Positions 25,980 through 35,307 are shown, numbered from the stretch's first letter. The stretch is DNA of 64,000 nt from Polyangiaceae bacterium (GCA_041389725.1 JAWKRG010000013.1:62001-126000); one strand, 5' to 3'. Notes: generated by a model not told the origin, from the sequence alone. Program-made: numbers and translations.

Positions 25980-28316
25980 CTACTCCAATTCGTCGAGAGG
26001 CGCGAACAGATCCTCGATGTCATCGGGCAGCAAGCGTAGCTTGCCCACTTCGGATCCCAGGAGCGTGTCGGCCAGAGCGCGCTTCTTCTGCTGCAGAGCC
26101 AACATGCGTTCCTCCACGCTGCCCACCGCCACGAGATTGTGCACGAACACCGGGTTCTTCTGACCAATGCGATGGGCGCGGTCCGTGGCCTGCATCTGCG
26201 CGGCTGCATTCCACCAGGGGTCGTAGTGGATCACGGTGTCGGCGCGGGTCAGATTGAGCCCCGTGCCGCCGGCCTTGAGGCTGATCAGGAACACGTCGAC
26301 TTCTCCGCCCTGGAAGGCGTCAACCAAACGGTGACGCTCGGTGCTAGCTCCGGTCAGGGTCACGTGGCGGACGCCGCGTTCCCGCAGGCCGGCCGACATC
26401 AGGCCCAGCATCTGGGCAAACTGAGAGAACACCAGGATACGCCGTCCGCGCCCGAGGTCGCTCTCGACGAGTTCGAAGAAGGCGTCGGCCTTGGCAGACC
26501 CAGTGACGTCCCGGGCAGCATCGACGGGCACGAGCCGCGGGTCGCAGCACACCTGCCGCAGCTTCGTCAGCGCATCCAGGATCATGATGCTCGATGCCTC
26601 GAAACCCTGCTTACGGATGGCCGTACGCACCTCGCTGTGAGCCGCCACGCGAATGCTCTCGTATAGATCGCGCTGGTCGCCACTCAGCTCCACGTGCCTG
26701 ACCAGCTCGGTTTTCGGCGGCAGGTCGCGCGCGACGGTTTCCTTGAGACGCCGCATCACGAAGGGAGAGACGCGGGCTCGAAGCGCCAACAGCCGGCTCT
26801 CGTTACCCTCGCGCTCGATGGGATGGCGGAATCCCGTGCGAAAACCCTGGGCGGATCCCAGCAGTCCCGGAAGCACGAAATCGAACAGACTCCACAACTC
26901 GTCGAGATTGTTTTCGACCGGCGTGCCGGTGAGAGCGAGGCGATGACGGGCGTCCAGGGAGCGCGCCGCGCGACTGGCCTGACTGCGCGCGTTCTTGATC
27001 GCCTGGGCCTCGTCCAGAATCACGTAGTGCCACTGCTGCTGGCGAAACTTGTCCAGATCTCGCCACAACACCGAGTAGGTGGTGAGCACGACGTCCGCTT
27101 GTCCGAGCTTGTCCCAGGTATCGTGGCGCTTCTTGCCATGCAACACCTTCACCCGCAGGTGCGGCGCGAATTGGCGGATCTGTTGCTTCCAGCCGTGGAC
27201 CAGACTGGTCGGCACCACCACCAGGGTGGGCAGATCCATGCGCCTCGCTTCCTTCTCGACGGCCAAAAGCGCGATGGTCTGCAGGGTCTTGCCCAGCCCC
27301 ATGTCGTCGGCGAGCACGCCGCCGACACCGTGATCGCGCAAGTGACAGAGCCAAGTGAGTCCGTCCTGCTGGTAGGGACGAAGCTCGGCGCGCAGCGCCG
27401 CGGGCTTCGGCGCGAACCCCGGCCCCGCCGCGAGTCGACGACCTCGTTCCACCTTGTCCATGCGCCCGCGCCACTGCAGGGTCGCTCCACCTTCCTGCAC
27501 GGCGTCTTCAAGGCGGCCCAGGGCTGCCAGCATGCAGTCGAGGAGATCCAGGCGCGGTCTACTTTCGCCGTCGTAGAGTTCGGCGAGCACCTCCAAGATA
27601 GGTTCGAGACGCTCCCAAGGAATGGCGACGTAGCGACCATCCCCGACGGGCAACGCGCGACAGCGCGCCGCGTGACGAGATAGAGCCGAAAGCCGACCGC
27701 CCTGCGGCGCCTCCTCCAACAGGCGCAGCAACGCCGGAACCAGATCGACGTGCACACCGTCGACCTCCACGCCGAGCTCGAGTTGAAACCACGACGTGCT
27801 CTTGCCCCGCTCGGAAAGCTCCGCGACCCACTTGTCGCCGCCCTCGACCACCTGGAAGCGAAAGTGCTCGTCGGTGTCGATGTGCCAGCCCAGCGCGCGT
27901 AGCTCCGCGACTGCGGGCCCAGAGAATGAGCAGATCGCGTGCACGTTCTCGTCGACGTTGATCACGTAGTCGGCTTCCGAGTCGTAGTTGGCGACGAGCC
28001 CGTCGATGCAGTCCAGCTCCACCGCACCGTGACGTTCCAACAAGGCTTGCGCCCGACGCTCGGCTGCGTCGTCGCGAAGGAGCGTGCGCTCCTCGTCCTC
28101 CTCGTCCACCCAGTCGTCGCTTCGCCGCGGTCGAACCTGCGTGCCGGCGTAGTCGAAGCGCAGCGAAACCACGGCCATCTCGCGCTCGCGGTAGCGGCCA
28201 TCGTCCTGCTCCACCAATAGGCGCTCGGAGTAGATTCGCAGCCGCACCTGGAAGGGCGGCGAGGACTCGGCCCAAGGACTGTTGGTCTCTTGGTGTAGGT
28301 TTGCGCTGACTTCCAC
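25980..28316 (-). CDS. SNF2-family helicase
   Basis: 778 residues from a GTG at 28316; an in-frame stop lies just upstream. The helicase core has motif I DDMGLGKT (337-344), motif II DEAQ (435-438), motif III LTGTPVEN (462-469) and, near the C-terminus, GGTGLNLTRADTVIHYDP and TDRAHRIGQ. The N-terminal 310 residues contain strand-rich segments ahead of the core as in bacterial SNF2 proteins. Many of those are over 1,000 residues with an N-terminal SWIM zinc finger, which is absent here. Likely an ATP-driven DNA translocase in repair or transcription. Confidence 0.88.
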   Translation of the reverse strand: MEVSANLHQETNSPWAESSPPFQVRLRIYSERLLVEQDDGRYREREMAVVSLRFDYAGTQVRPRRSDDWVDEEDEERTLLRDDAAERRAQALLERHGAVELDCIDGLVANYDSEADYVINVDENVHAICSFSGPAVAELRALGWHIDTDEHFRFQVVEGGDKWVAELSERGKSTSWFQLELGVEVDGVHVDLVPALLRLLEEAPQGGRLSALSRHAARCRALPVGDGRYVAIPWERLEPILEVLAELYDGESRPRLDLLDCMLAALGRLEDAVQEGGATLQWRGRMDKVERGRRLAAGPGFAPKPAALRAELRPYQQDGLTWLCHLRDHGVGGVLADDMGLGKTLQTIALLAVEKEARRMDLPTLVVVPTSLVHGWKQQIRQFAPHLRVKVLHGKKRHDTWDKLGQADVVLTTYSVLWRDLDKFRQQQWHYVILDEAQAIKNARSQASRAARSLDARHRLALTGTPVENNLDELWSLFDFVLPGLLGSAQGFRTGFRHPIEREGNESRLLALRARVSPFVMRRLKETVARDLPPKTELVRHVELSGDQRDLYESIRVAAHSEVRTAIRKQGFEASSIMILDALTKLRQVCCDPRLVPVDAARDVTGSAKADAFFELVESDLGRGRRILVFSQFAQMLGLMSAGLRERGVRHVTLTGASTERHRLVDAFQGGEVDVFLISLKAGGTGLNLTRADTVIHYDPWWNAAAQMQATDRAHRIGQKNPVFVHNLVAVGSVEERMLALQQKKRALADTLLGSEVGKLRLLPDDIEDLFAPLDELE

Positions 28317-28567
28317 GACGCTCTTAGATCAAAAGTCGAGATCCCTGTCGATCCCTTTTTCCTTAGTCGACGCCGGGGTTAGATCAAAATTTCGATCCGC
28401 CGTCGATCTTTTTCTCCTGCAGTGTGCGCGTACAGAGATCACACTCCGCGGCGTTTGTCGATCCCAAGTTGGCGCTATCCCACTCCATCCTACATGCCCT
28501 GGCGACCGACCCGCGCCTGCACGACGGCCGTCATGGCGGTGCCTCGGGCCGGCGCTAGATTCTGCGC
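28317..28567. repeat. Upstream region with TTAGATCAAAA direct repeats
   Basis: Two imperfect ~50-bp direct repeats begin TTAGATCAAAA at 28324 and 28379, each continuing to a GTCGATC...TTTTTC stretch; a further GTCGATCCC lies near 28459. The A/T content is higher than in the flanks, which fits a promoter region shared by the divergent SNF2 and methyltransferase genes. The repeats could be operator sites. Confidence 0.5.
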
Positions 28568-29167
28568 ATGCTGCTCAACCGCACCGAGACCTTGCTGATG
28601 AACAACCCGGTCCGCGCCGCGCTCCAGCGCCAGGTGGAGGCCAGGATGTTCGAGAGCCTGGGTGGCACCGTGCGGGGCAAGGCATGCTTGGAAGTCGGCT
28701 GCGGTCGCGGCGAGGGCGTCGAGATCATCTTCGAGCGCTTCGGCGCCGCCCGCGTGGACGCCTTTGATCTGGATCCGAAAATGGTCGCGCTGGCGAGGCA
28801 GCGCCTGGCCGGGCGTGGCCGCTCGGTGCGGCTGTGGCAAGGGAGCGTCACGGCCATCGATGCGCCGTCGGGCGGCTACGCGGCGGTGTTCGACTTTGGC
28901 ATCGTGCATCACGTGCCAGACTGGCGCCGCGCCCTGTCGGAGATGTACCGGGTGCTCGAGCCCGGCGGGCGCCTGTACGCGGAAGAGGTACTGGCTGGCT
29001 TTCTGGCCAGTCCGCTTTGGAGCCGCGTCCTCGATCACCCAAAGGAGGATCGTTTCGACGCGATCACTTTTGCCGAGGCACTCACAGCCACGGGGTTCGA
29101 GCTGAGGCAGGTTCGAACCCTGTGGAACCGATTCGCCTGGTTCGTCGCAGACCGACCCGTGAGCTGA
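28568..29167 (+). CDS. Class I SAM-dependent methyltransferase
   Basis: 199 residues. Motif I LEVGCGRGEGVEI (~41-53), acidic end of strand 2 in VDAFDLDPKMVALA, motif post-I with the GSVTAIDAP segment, motif II FDFGIVHHVPDW and motif III LEPGGRLYAEEVL. The fold is that of a small-molecule or lipid methyltransferase. The substrate cannot be inferred from context. Confidence 0.85.
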   Translation: MLLNRTETLLMNNPVRAALQRQVEARMFESLGGTVRGKACLEVGCGRGEGVEIIFERFGAARVDAFDLDPKMVALARQRLAGRGRSVRLWQGSVTAIDAPSGGYAAVFDFGIVHHVPDWRRALSEMYRVLEPGGRLYAEEVLAGFLASPLWSRVLDHPKEDRFDAITFAEALTATGFELRQVRTLWNRFAWFVADRPVS

Positions 29168-29236
29168 ACGCGGCTAGGGTGACGCACCGACTTCGTTCGC
29201 GAGTCGCGGGCCCAGCAAGTTCGCCGCCACTCCCAT

Positions 29237-29875
29237 CTAGCGACGCCGCCGCGGGGTCGCCGGGCCGGTTTGCGCCTTCAAAGCCAGTCCAACCAGCGAC
29301 GTCACGTCGGTCGCCATTCGCTCCAGGGCGTGCGCGGGAGCGCCGACCAAGATCCTTCCATCCAGCCACAACAAGCTCATGCCATGCACGAGAGACCACG
29401 CACTCGTGATCACCACAGGGAGATCGTCGGTGCGGTCGGATTCTTGGATCACGTCCTTGGCTGCCGTCTGCAAGACCTCATACGCTCGCGCTGCGGCATC
29501 GGCAAAAACGGACTGGTCGCAGCCCGACAGCTCGCGCCCAAACATGAGGCGAAACAAGTTCGGGTGCGCGGCAGCGTAGCCGACGTAGGCGACTCCGGTC
29601 GCGTTCAAGCGGGAAACGGCATCTGCAGGTGCGATTTCCCGCGCAGCGATCATCGACGCGGTCAACTCGTCGAATCCCTGCGCCGCCACCGCCGCGAGTA
29701 ATGCTTGCTTGTCCGCAAAGTGGTGAGCGGGCGCCGCATGGCTCACCCCCACCGCGCGTGCCACCTGACGCAGCGTCAGCGCTTCCACGCCCTCGCGTTC
29801 GAGGCAGCGCCGGGCCGCCCGCAAGAGCTCTGCCCGTAAATCCCCGTGGTGATAGCGTTTTTTGCGCGAGGCCAC
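29237..29875 (-). CDS. TetR-family regulator
   Basis: 212 residues from GTG 29875. N-terminal HTH: LRAELLRAARRCLEREG, LTLRQVARAVGVSHAAPAHHF. The C-terminal ligand domain has YVGYAAAHPNLFRLMFGREL, which fits the WHG/TetR_C_33-type effector domain. It is divergent from the FAD oxidoreductase with a 44-bp intergenic region, so it probably represses that gene and itself in response to a hydrophobic ligand. The C-terminus TGPATPRRRR is basic. Confidence 0.88.
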   Translation of the reverse strand: MASRKKRYHHGDLRAELLRAARRCLEREGVEALTLRQVARAVGVSHAAPAHHFADKQALLAAVAAQGFDELTASMIAAREIAPADAVSRLNATGVAYVGYAAAHPNLFRLMFGRELSGCDQSVFADAAARAYEVLQTAAKDVIQESDRTDDLPVVITSAWSLVHGMSLLWLDGRILVGAPAHALERMATDVTSLVGLALKAQTGPATPRRRR

Positions 29876-29919
29876 GCTTCATCTTGACACTGTAAAGATC
29901 AAACTGCAAGCTTCTGCGC
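29876..29919. promoter_or_regulatory. Shared promoter/operator of TetR and FAD oxidoreductase
   Basis: The 44-bp divergent region contains TTGACA at 29884-29889, a -35-like hexamer for the rightward gene with only a poor -10 (CAAGCT) 17 bp later. TTGACACTGTAAAGATCAA (29884-29902) has TTGA/TCAA inverted ends and is a plausible TetR operator. Confidence 0.4.
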
Positions 29920-31626
29920 ATGAACCGAACCCCCGACCGCTTCCGCCGCTTGGACCAGGCCCGCTTCGACGCGGTGATTGTCGGGGCCGGCATGGGTGGC
30001 CTGACTGCAGGCGCGCTCCTGGCCAAACGAGGCCGCAGCGTGCTGGTGCTCGATCAGCACTACGTGCCTGGCGGCAATGCGACGATCTTCAAACGGCCGG
30101 GCTACGAGTTCGACGTTGGCGTGCACTATCTAGGTCAGTGCCAGGCAGACGGCGTGCTGCCACGCATCTTGGCGGCCGCGGGCGCCGGTGACGTGCGCTT
30201 CGAGCGCATGGATCCCGACGGCTTCGACACCCTGGTCTTCGACGACCTCGAGTTTCGCGTACCGGTCGGCATCGACGCCTACCGCGAGCGGTTGGTCGAA
30301 CACTTCCCGGCGGAGCGGCGAGGAATCGACCGCTACGTGGGCCTCTTGTCCGCGGCAGCAGACATACAGCGGGTAGCGCAGCGACCGAAGGAACTCCGCA
30401 GCCTGTCGGCCCGACGCCTGTGGGCGGCAGCACGGACCCTGCGTTGGCTCGACAGCACTCTCGAACAGTTCCTGGACTCTTGCACGCGAGATCCCCTGCT
30501 TCGCGCCGTGCTCGCAGCGGAGAACGGCACCTATGCCGAACCTCCGAGCCGCGCCTCGCTGGTCCTGCACGTAGGGTTGATGCTGCACTACCTGGAAAGT
30601 GGCGGCTACTACCCCGCGGGCGGGGGCCAGGTACTGGCGGATTCCCTCGCGCACTCCATCGAGCAAAACGGCGGAAAAATCCTGCTCAGCACGCGCGCCA
30701 AACGCATCGTCATCCGCGACGGGCGCGCCGCGGGCGTCGAGATCGAGAACAAGCATCTGGGTCGACGCGTCGTGGAGGCGACGACGGTGATCAGCAACGC
30801 GGACATCAAGCACACCTTGCTGTCCCTGGCGGAACCAGGGATCTCGCAGAAGACGAAGACCCGCGCCCGCCGTTGGGAGATGGCCCCCGCCCTCGGCATC
30901 GTCTACCTGGGTGTGGAGCAGGCTGCCTTGGGGGCTCGCTCGGCAAACACCAACTACTGGATCTACCCGAGCACCGACATCGAGCGTCCCTATGCCGACG
31001 CACGCGCGGGTCGCTTCAGTGAAGCGCCCATGGTGTATGCCACGCTGGCGTCTTTGAAGGACCCGCGCAATCCACGATTGGCGCCACCCGGTGTGCTCAA
31101 CCTGCAGTTGATGACAGTGGTCCCCAGTCAACCCGACGCGTGGGGCGTGACCCACCAGGCCCAGGAGGATGGCAGCTACGGCAAGAGCGCCGCGTACCGC
31201 GAGCGCAAGCAGCAATTCGCTGAGCGGATGCGAAGTGTGGCCGGCCGGGTTTTCGACTTCGAGGGGCGCACGCGCTTCGAAGAAGTTGCGACTCCCCTCA
31301 CCCACACGCGCTACACGGGCTCCAGCGGTGGCACGTCCTACGGACTGGCCCTCACGCCACAGCAGTTCCTACATCGACGTCCCGGTGCGACCACAGAGTT
31401 GCCTGGCCTGTTGCTCTGTGGCGCGAGCTTGCGCACCGCGCACGGCATCCTCGGCGCCATGACGAGCGGAGTCGTGGCGGCGGCGCACGTGGCGGGCAAG
31501 AGCGTCTACCGCGATGCCTTCGGCGCGCTTCCGGCAGAGGACCCCGCGCGCCTGGCAGCACCCGTTCCGGCGGACTTGCGCAGCGCCAAGAGCACGGAAG
31601 AGCGGCTGGAGGCCGCGCCGCGCTGA
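29920..31626 (+). CDS. FAD-dependent oxidoreductase, CrtI/RetSat-like
   Basis: 568 residues. The N-terminal dinucleotide motif VIVGAGMGGLTAGALLAKRG (residues ~20-39) and LDQHYVPGGNATIF resemble phytoene desaturase, carotenoid isomerase and retinol saturase. The C-terminal FAD motif is GLLLCGASLRTAHGILGAMTSG. A central region FDVGVHYLGQ matches the CRTISO/RetSat subgroup. It likely saturates or isomerises a polyene or other lipid; no carotenoid gene is adjacent. Expected regulation is by the divergent TetR protein. Confidence 0.85.
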   Translation: MNRTPDRFRRLDQARFDAVIVGAGMGGLTAGALLAKRGRSVLVLDQHYVPGGNATIFKRPGYEFDVGVHYLGQCQADGVLPRILAAAGAGDVRFERMDPDGFDTLVFDDLEFRVPVGIDAYRERLVEHFPAERRGIDRYVGLLSAAADIQRVAQRPKELRSLSARRLWAAARTLRWLDSTLEQFLDSCTRDPLLRAVLAAENGTYAEPPSRASLVLHVGLMLHYLESGGYYPAGGGQVLADSLAHSIEQNGGKILLSTRAKRIVIRDGRAAGVEIENKHLGRRVVEATTVISNADIKHTLLSLAEPGISQKTKTRARRWEMAPALGIVYLGVEQAALGARSANTNYWIYPSTDIERPYADARAGRFSEAPMVYATLASLKDPRNPRLAPPGVLNLQLMTVVPSQPDAWGVTHQAQEDGSYGKSAAYRERKQQFAERMRSVAGRVFDFEGRTRFEEVATPLTHTRYTGSSGGTSYGLALTPQQFLHRRPGATTELPGLLLCGASLRTAHGILGAMTSGVVAAAHVAGKSVYRDAFGALPAEDPARLAAPVPADLRSAKSTEERLEAAPR

Positions 31627-31743
31627 GGCGCGCGCCTGCCCCAACATACCGAGTGGTCGGCTGCAGCAGGCCGCGCAGACAGCGGCGCGCCACGCAAACG
31701 CGGTAAATCTTCACTGGCATGGGCACTGCACCCTGGGAGGCCC

Positions 31744-33522
31744 ATGTTGCGTGGCTCGCTCCCTCGGTTCTTGTTCATCGCTCCCGCAATCGCCGCCTGC
31801 ACCGGTGAGATCTCCGGCGCGGATCCAGGCGCGGGATTTTGTGAGGCACCGCAGACCTGCTTCGAGCTCTGTCTCTGCGCGGACGGCGACCCAGTGCGCT
31901 GCAAACGCGCCTGCGGCGACGACATCAGTCCGCAGCCCGATCCAACGCCTGGAGCCGGGGGCTACACTGGAAGCGGCGCGACCTCTGGAGGAGGAGGCAC
32001 GGCAGGTGGCGGCGCAAGCGCAGGGGGCGGCGGCACGGCCAGCGGTGGCGGCAATGCTGGCGGAGGGGGAGGAGGAGGCACACCTGGTGCTGGCGGCGGC
32101 AGTGGTCCGCTTGCGGCGAGCGGCGAGCTGGCTCGTGGCCTGGCCATCCAGTCGGTTGCCATCTATCAAGGCACCAAGGTGGAGCTCTTCTCGGGCACGA
32201 CCGCCGTGAGCGATCGCAACGCCCCCGTCGTGACCGGCCGTCCCGCCCTCGTGCGCGTGTTCGTCAAGCCCGACCCGGGCTTCACCACGCGCGAGATCGT
32301 CGCACGGGTGGACTTGGGCAACGGGCCTACGCTCGACGCGAAACGAACCGTGAGCGCCGCCTCCGGCGACACTAGCCTCGACAGCACCTTCAACATTCAG
32401 GTGCCGGCGGCGCGCATCACGGCCGGAGCCACCATCGCCGTGAGCTTGCTGGAAGCGGAAGGATCCACGGCGTCTGGCTCCAGCAATGGCGCGCGCGCTC
32501 CCAGCAGTGGCGACGCACCCCTGGGCGCGCAGTCCGCAGGGGCGGGGCTCGAGGTCGTGCTCGTTCCGATCATCGTGGGCGGCATCACCCCCGACACCAG
32601 CCCAGCACGACAAAAGGAGTACGAGGACCACCTCTACAAGCTGTATCCGGTATCCGACGTTCAAATCAGCGTGCGCGAGCCCATCACCTACGGCGGCTCC
32701 GTCGCGGGAACGAGTGGTGGCAGCTGGAACGCGGTGCTCGATCAACTCCTCAGCGTTCGGGCCGCCGACAAGCCGGAGAGCCGCACCTACTACTTCGGCT
32801 TGCTCACCCCGCAGCAGTCCTTCAGCCAATACTGCTCGGGCGGCTGCATTGCGGGACTGTCACCAGTGGCAGGTGCGAACGACGTCTGGGCTCGAGGCTC
32901 GATCGGTCTGGGATTCTTCCCCACGGGTGGCTACCCCGGCAGTCTGGACACGATGGCGCACGAGATCGGCCACGCCCACGGCCTGCCACATGCGCCCTGC
33001 GGCACGTCCAACGCCGGCCCCTTTCCCTACGCCGGCGGCAAGATCGGAGCCTGGGGTTACGACTTGCTCGCACAGAAGCTCATCGATCCGGACAAGACGA
33101 AGGACGTGATGAGCTACTGCGATCCCACTTGGTTCTCGGACTACAACTTCGGAAAGCTGTTCGCGCGACAACAACACGTGCACGCGGTGCAAAACATGAT
33201 CGTCACGGATCCGGAACGCATGCCGGGTCGCTACCTAACGCTCTTGATCGACGAGGACGGACAGGTGAGCTGGGGACAGCCGAAAGACTTGACCTCGTCG
33301 CCCCTGGGCCCGAAGCGCGTCGTCGCGCTCCGCGACGCAAACGGCAATCTCCTAGGGAACGTCTCGGGCTTCGACTACCCGACCAGCCACCACGCCGGCA
33401 GCCTGGTGCTCATCCGTGAGAGTAGCTTCTCGGGCTTCCGCGGAGCTCGAAGCGTGCATCCCTCGGGAGCCTGGATGACGCCCCTACCCCCGGCACAAGC
33501 TTTAGGGTCTGTCCGGAAATAA
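31744..33522 (+). CDS. Metzincin-type zinc metalloprotease lipoprotein
   Basis: 592 residues, preceded by GGGAGG. Signal MLRGSLPRFLFIAPAIAAC ends in a lipobox. A Cys-rich segment (CEAPQTCFELCLCADGDPVRC) is followed by a Gly/Ser-rich linker (~70-125). The catalytic domain has HEIGHAHGLPH (residues 406-416, three His ligands) and the Met-turn DVMSYC. This is a metzincin, probably acting on extracellular proteins. The last residues LGSVRK and the TAA stop come from the terminal inverted repeat of a MITE at 33505; without it the frame would end LVHGK and TGA. Confidence 0.85.
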   Translation: MLRGSLPRFLFIAPAIAACTGEISGADPGAGFCEAPQTCFELCLCADGDPVRCKRACGDDISPQPDPTPGAGGYTGSGATSGGGGTAGGGASAGGGGTASGGGNAGGGGGGGTPGAGGGSGPLAASGELARGLAIQSVAIYQGTKVELFSGTTAVSDRNAPVVTGRPALVRVFVKPDPGFTTREIVARVDLGNGPTLDAKRTVSAASGDTSLDSTFNIQVPAARITAGATIAVSLLEAEGSTASGSSNGARAPSSGDAPLGAQSAGAGLEVVLVPIIVGGITPDTSPARQKEYEDHLYKLYPVSDVQISVREPITYGGSVAGTSGGSWNAVLDQLLSVRAADKPESRTYYFGLLTPQQSFSQYCSGGCIAGLSPVAGANDVWARGSIGLGFFPTGGYPGSLDTMAHEIGHAHGLPHAPCGTSNAGPFPYAGGKIGAWGYDLLAQKLIDPDKTKDVMSYCDPTWFSDYNFGKLFARQQHVHAVQNMIVTDPERMPGRYLTLLIDEDGQVSWGQPKDLTSSPLGPKRVVALRDANGNLLGNVSGFDYPTSHHAGSLVLIRESSFSGFRGARSVHPSGAWMTPLPPAQALGSVRK

Positions 33523-33676
33523 ACGCGTCGCGAGACCGCCGAGACCGAAGCGAGGCGGGCGCCCGAGGAGCGAGCACCGGAGGGCTACTGAAGTAGCTCG
33601 AGGAGCGCAGCGACGAGGCCGCACGCCGCAGCGAGAGGATCGGCGGTCATAGCTGCTGTTATTTCCGGACAGACCC
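33505..33676. mobile_element. 172-bp MITE with 18-bp terminal inverted repeats
   Basis: The left end GGGTCTGTCCGGAAATAA (33505-33522) is repeated inverted at the right end as TTATTTCCGGACAGACCC (33659-33676). A TTA target duplication flanks it (33502-33504 and 33677-33679). Internal inverted words (GACCGCCGA near the left, TCGGCGGTC near the right) make the RNA highly folded. There is no transposase, so it is non-autonomous; the GGGTCTGTCCGG ends resemble those of IS5-superfamily elements, an inference. It sits precisely between two convergent genes. Confidence 0.88.
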
Positions 33677-34426
33677 TTAGTTCACGGGAAATGATGCGGT
33701 AGGAATCGGGCCGTCGACCTTCGGCATCGCCACCGGCGCGGCCGGGATTTCCGGCGCGGCAGGCGCGACCCAGCGCGCCGCAGCCGCTCGCTTGGGTGGC
33801 ATCGCCGCGGCTCTCGTGTCTTGGGCGGGCGCCTTTACGTTGGTCGGTGCGTCGTGCGCAGGCTCGGCATCCACTGCGACCGGCTTGGCCTTCATGTCGC
33901 TCGCGGCACTTGGGGCGACAGTCTCTTCCATGGGCTCACGCGCGGCGGCTTTCTCCAGCTTTGCGACGGGTCTCACGGCGGCCTGCGGCGCGACGCCCTC
34001 GTCAACCTTGGGCGCGGTCTCGTTCGCGACCACGAGGGCGGCCTCGACGTTCGGTGCTTGGGATCGCGCGGTGGCGATTCCGACGCGCACCAACGCGACG
34101 GCGCTCATTGCCGCGAAAGCACCTATTGCCGCGGCGACGACCCGCGAAGCACTGCGACGTCGCCGCAGTTGCTCCGGCGATGGCGGGACCGACAGCGGTC
34201 GTTCGATCTCCGGCTCTGACTCGACCACCGGATCCGCGGGCCCGCCCTCGTAGGTCCCGGCGTCGCCCACCGCGAAGAAGGCCTCGTCCGACGGGTTCAG
34301 TCCGACGGGACCATCTGGCAGCGTGATCCGTTCTGTGGGCGCCGTGGCCACATGTGTGCCATAACGTGCCGAATCGGGCGTGAAGGTCGTGGCATTTTCC
34401 ATGGAGAAATCGAAGGTCGGGCGCAT
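33677..34426 (-). CDS. Membrane-anchored Ala/Pro-rich protein
   Basis: 249 residues; start 34426 is favoured by AAAGGA 8 nt upstream over an ATG at 34402 without a site. Residues 1-90 are acidic and probably cytosolic; a single membrane span lies at ~95-120 (VVAAAIGAFAAMSAVALVRV); the rest is an Ala/Pro/Lys-rich periplasmic tail. The stop codon TAA is read from the TTA target duplication of the MITE. Function unknown. Divergent from the esterase gene with 19 bp between. Confidence 0.65.
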   Translation of the reverse strand: MRPTFDFSMENATTFTPDSARYGTHVATAPTERITLPDGPVGLNPSDEAFFAVGDAGTYEGGPADPVVESEPEIERPLSVPPSPEQLRRRRSASRVVAAAIGAFAAMSAVALVRVGIATARSQAPNVEAALVVANETAPKVDEGVAPQAAVRPVAKLEKAAAREPMEETVAPSAASDMKAKPVAVDAEPAHDAPTNVKAPAQDTRAAAMPPKRAAAARWVAPAAPEIPAAPVAMPKVDGPIPTASFPVN

Positions 34427-34445
34427 TCTGCGGGTCCTTTCAGCG

Positions 34446-35261
34446 ATGCCCCAGCCTCAGAGCAATCACCGTGCCTTGCGAATTCGCCGCCTGCCAACCA
34501 CCTCCGTCCTGGTCTGCGTCGCGGCGTGCACGGCGTCCAGTGCCGTGCGTGCAGAAGCTGACGCTCCCGCGACCGCGGCAACGCCCGCGTGGTGTGCGCA
34601 CGAGCTGAAGGAAACGAGTCCGGGCGTGTGCAGCTACGTACCTGAAGATCCTCGGGCCAGCGACACCCTGGTGATCTTCCTCCACGGTGTGATCAAGCCC
34701 GACACGGACTGGCAGTGGGCACAGCAACGCGCGGCGATGCGGGGTGCACGACGCAGCGGCTATTCGGTGCTGGCCCCGCGTGGGCGGCGCGGCATCGGTC
34801 CGGCTCAGATGAAAGACTGGTGGACGTGGCCGACGTCCGTGCGCAGCGAGAACGCGATTGGTGACGAACTCCGCGCCGAGTGGACGGCTGCCCGAAGCGC
34901 GCTGGAGACCGCGCAAGGCAAAGCGTTTCGGCAAGTGTTCGTGGTCGGATTCTCGAACGGTGCGTACTACGCCACCTCTCTGGCGCTGCTTGGCAAGCTG
35001 AAGGTGAACGGCTACGCGGTATTCGCCGGCGGCGCGGGGGCGAAGTACCTGGTCGGTCCGGCCCGGGGAACGACCCGCCGCCCGCCCATCTACGTGGGCT
35101 ACGGCCTGAAAGATCGGGCGCACAAAGATCCGGCGTCCCTGGCGAGCGCACTGAAAGACCTCCATTGGCCGCACAAGGTCAACGTGCGCCCGCGCGGGGG
35201 GCACAGCATCGGCGACGCCCAGCTCGACGAAGCACTCGCCTTCCTGCGCAAGGGCGGATAG
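34446..35261 (+). CDS. Exported alpha/beta-hydrolase
   Basis: 271 residues from ATG 34446. A signal peptide (LPTTSVLVCVAACTASSAVRA) is followed by a mature esterase-like domain: VIFLHGVIKPDTDW (oxyanion HG), nucleophile GFSNGAYY, acid GYGLKDRAH and base RGGHSIGDAQ. The size and order match small carboxylesterases/phospholipases (dienelactone hydrolase-like). An ATG at 34380 would place the start inside the divergent gene, so it is rejected. Confidence 0.8.
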   Translation: MPQPQSNHRALRIRRLPTTSVLVCVAACTASSAVRAEADAPATAATPAWCAHELKETSPGVCSYVPEDPRASDTLVIFLHGVIKPDTDWQWAQQRAAMRGARRSGYSVLAPRGRRGIGPAQMKDWWTWPTSVRSENAIGDELRAEWTAARSALETAQGKAFRQVFVVGFSNGAYYATSLALLGKLKVNGYAVFAGGAGAKYLVGPARGTTRRPPIYVGYGLKDRAHKDPASLASALKDLHWPHKVNVRPRGGHSIGDAQLDEALAFLRKGG

Positions 35262-35307
35262 CGCCGCCGCGCTGCCATCGAGGCGACGCCGCTGATACCC
35301 GCCGCGC

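Noticed and set aside
34380..34445. Longer start for the esterase at 34380
   Set aside because: It would begin inside the divergent gene's coding region and push the signal peptide inward; ATG 34446 gives a clean signal peptide.
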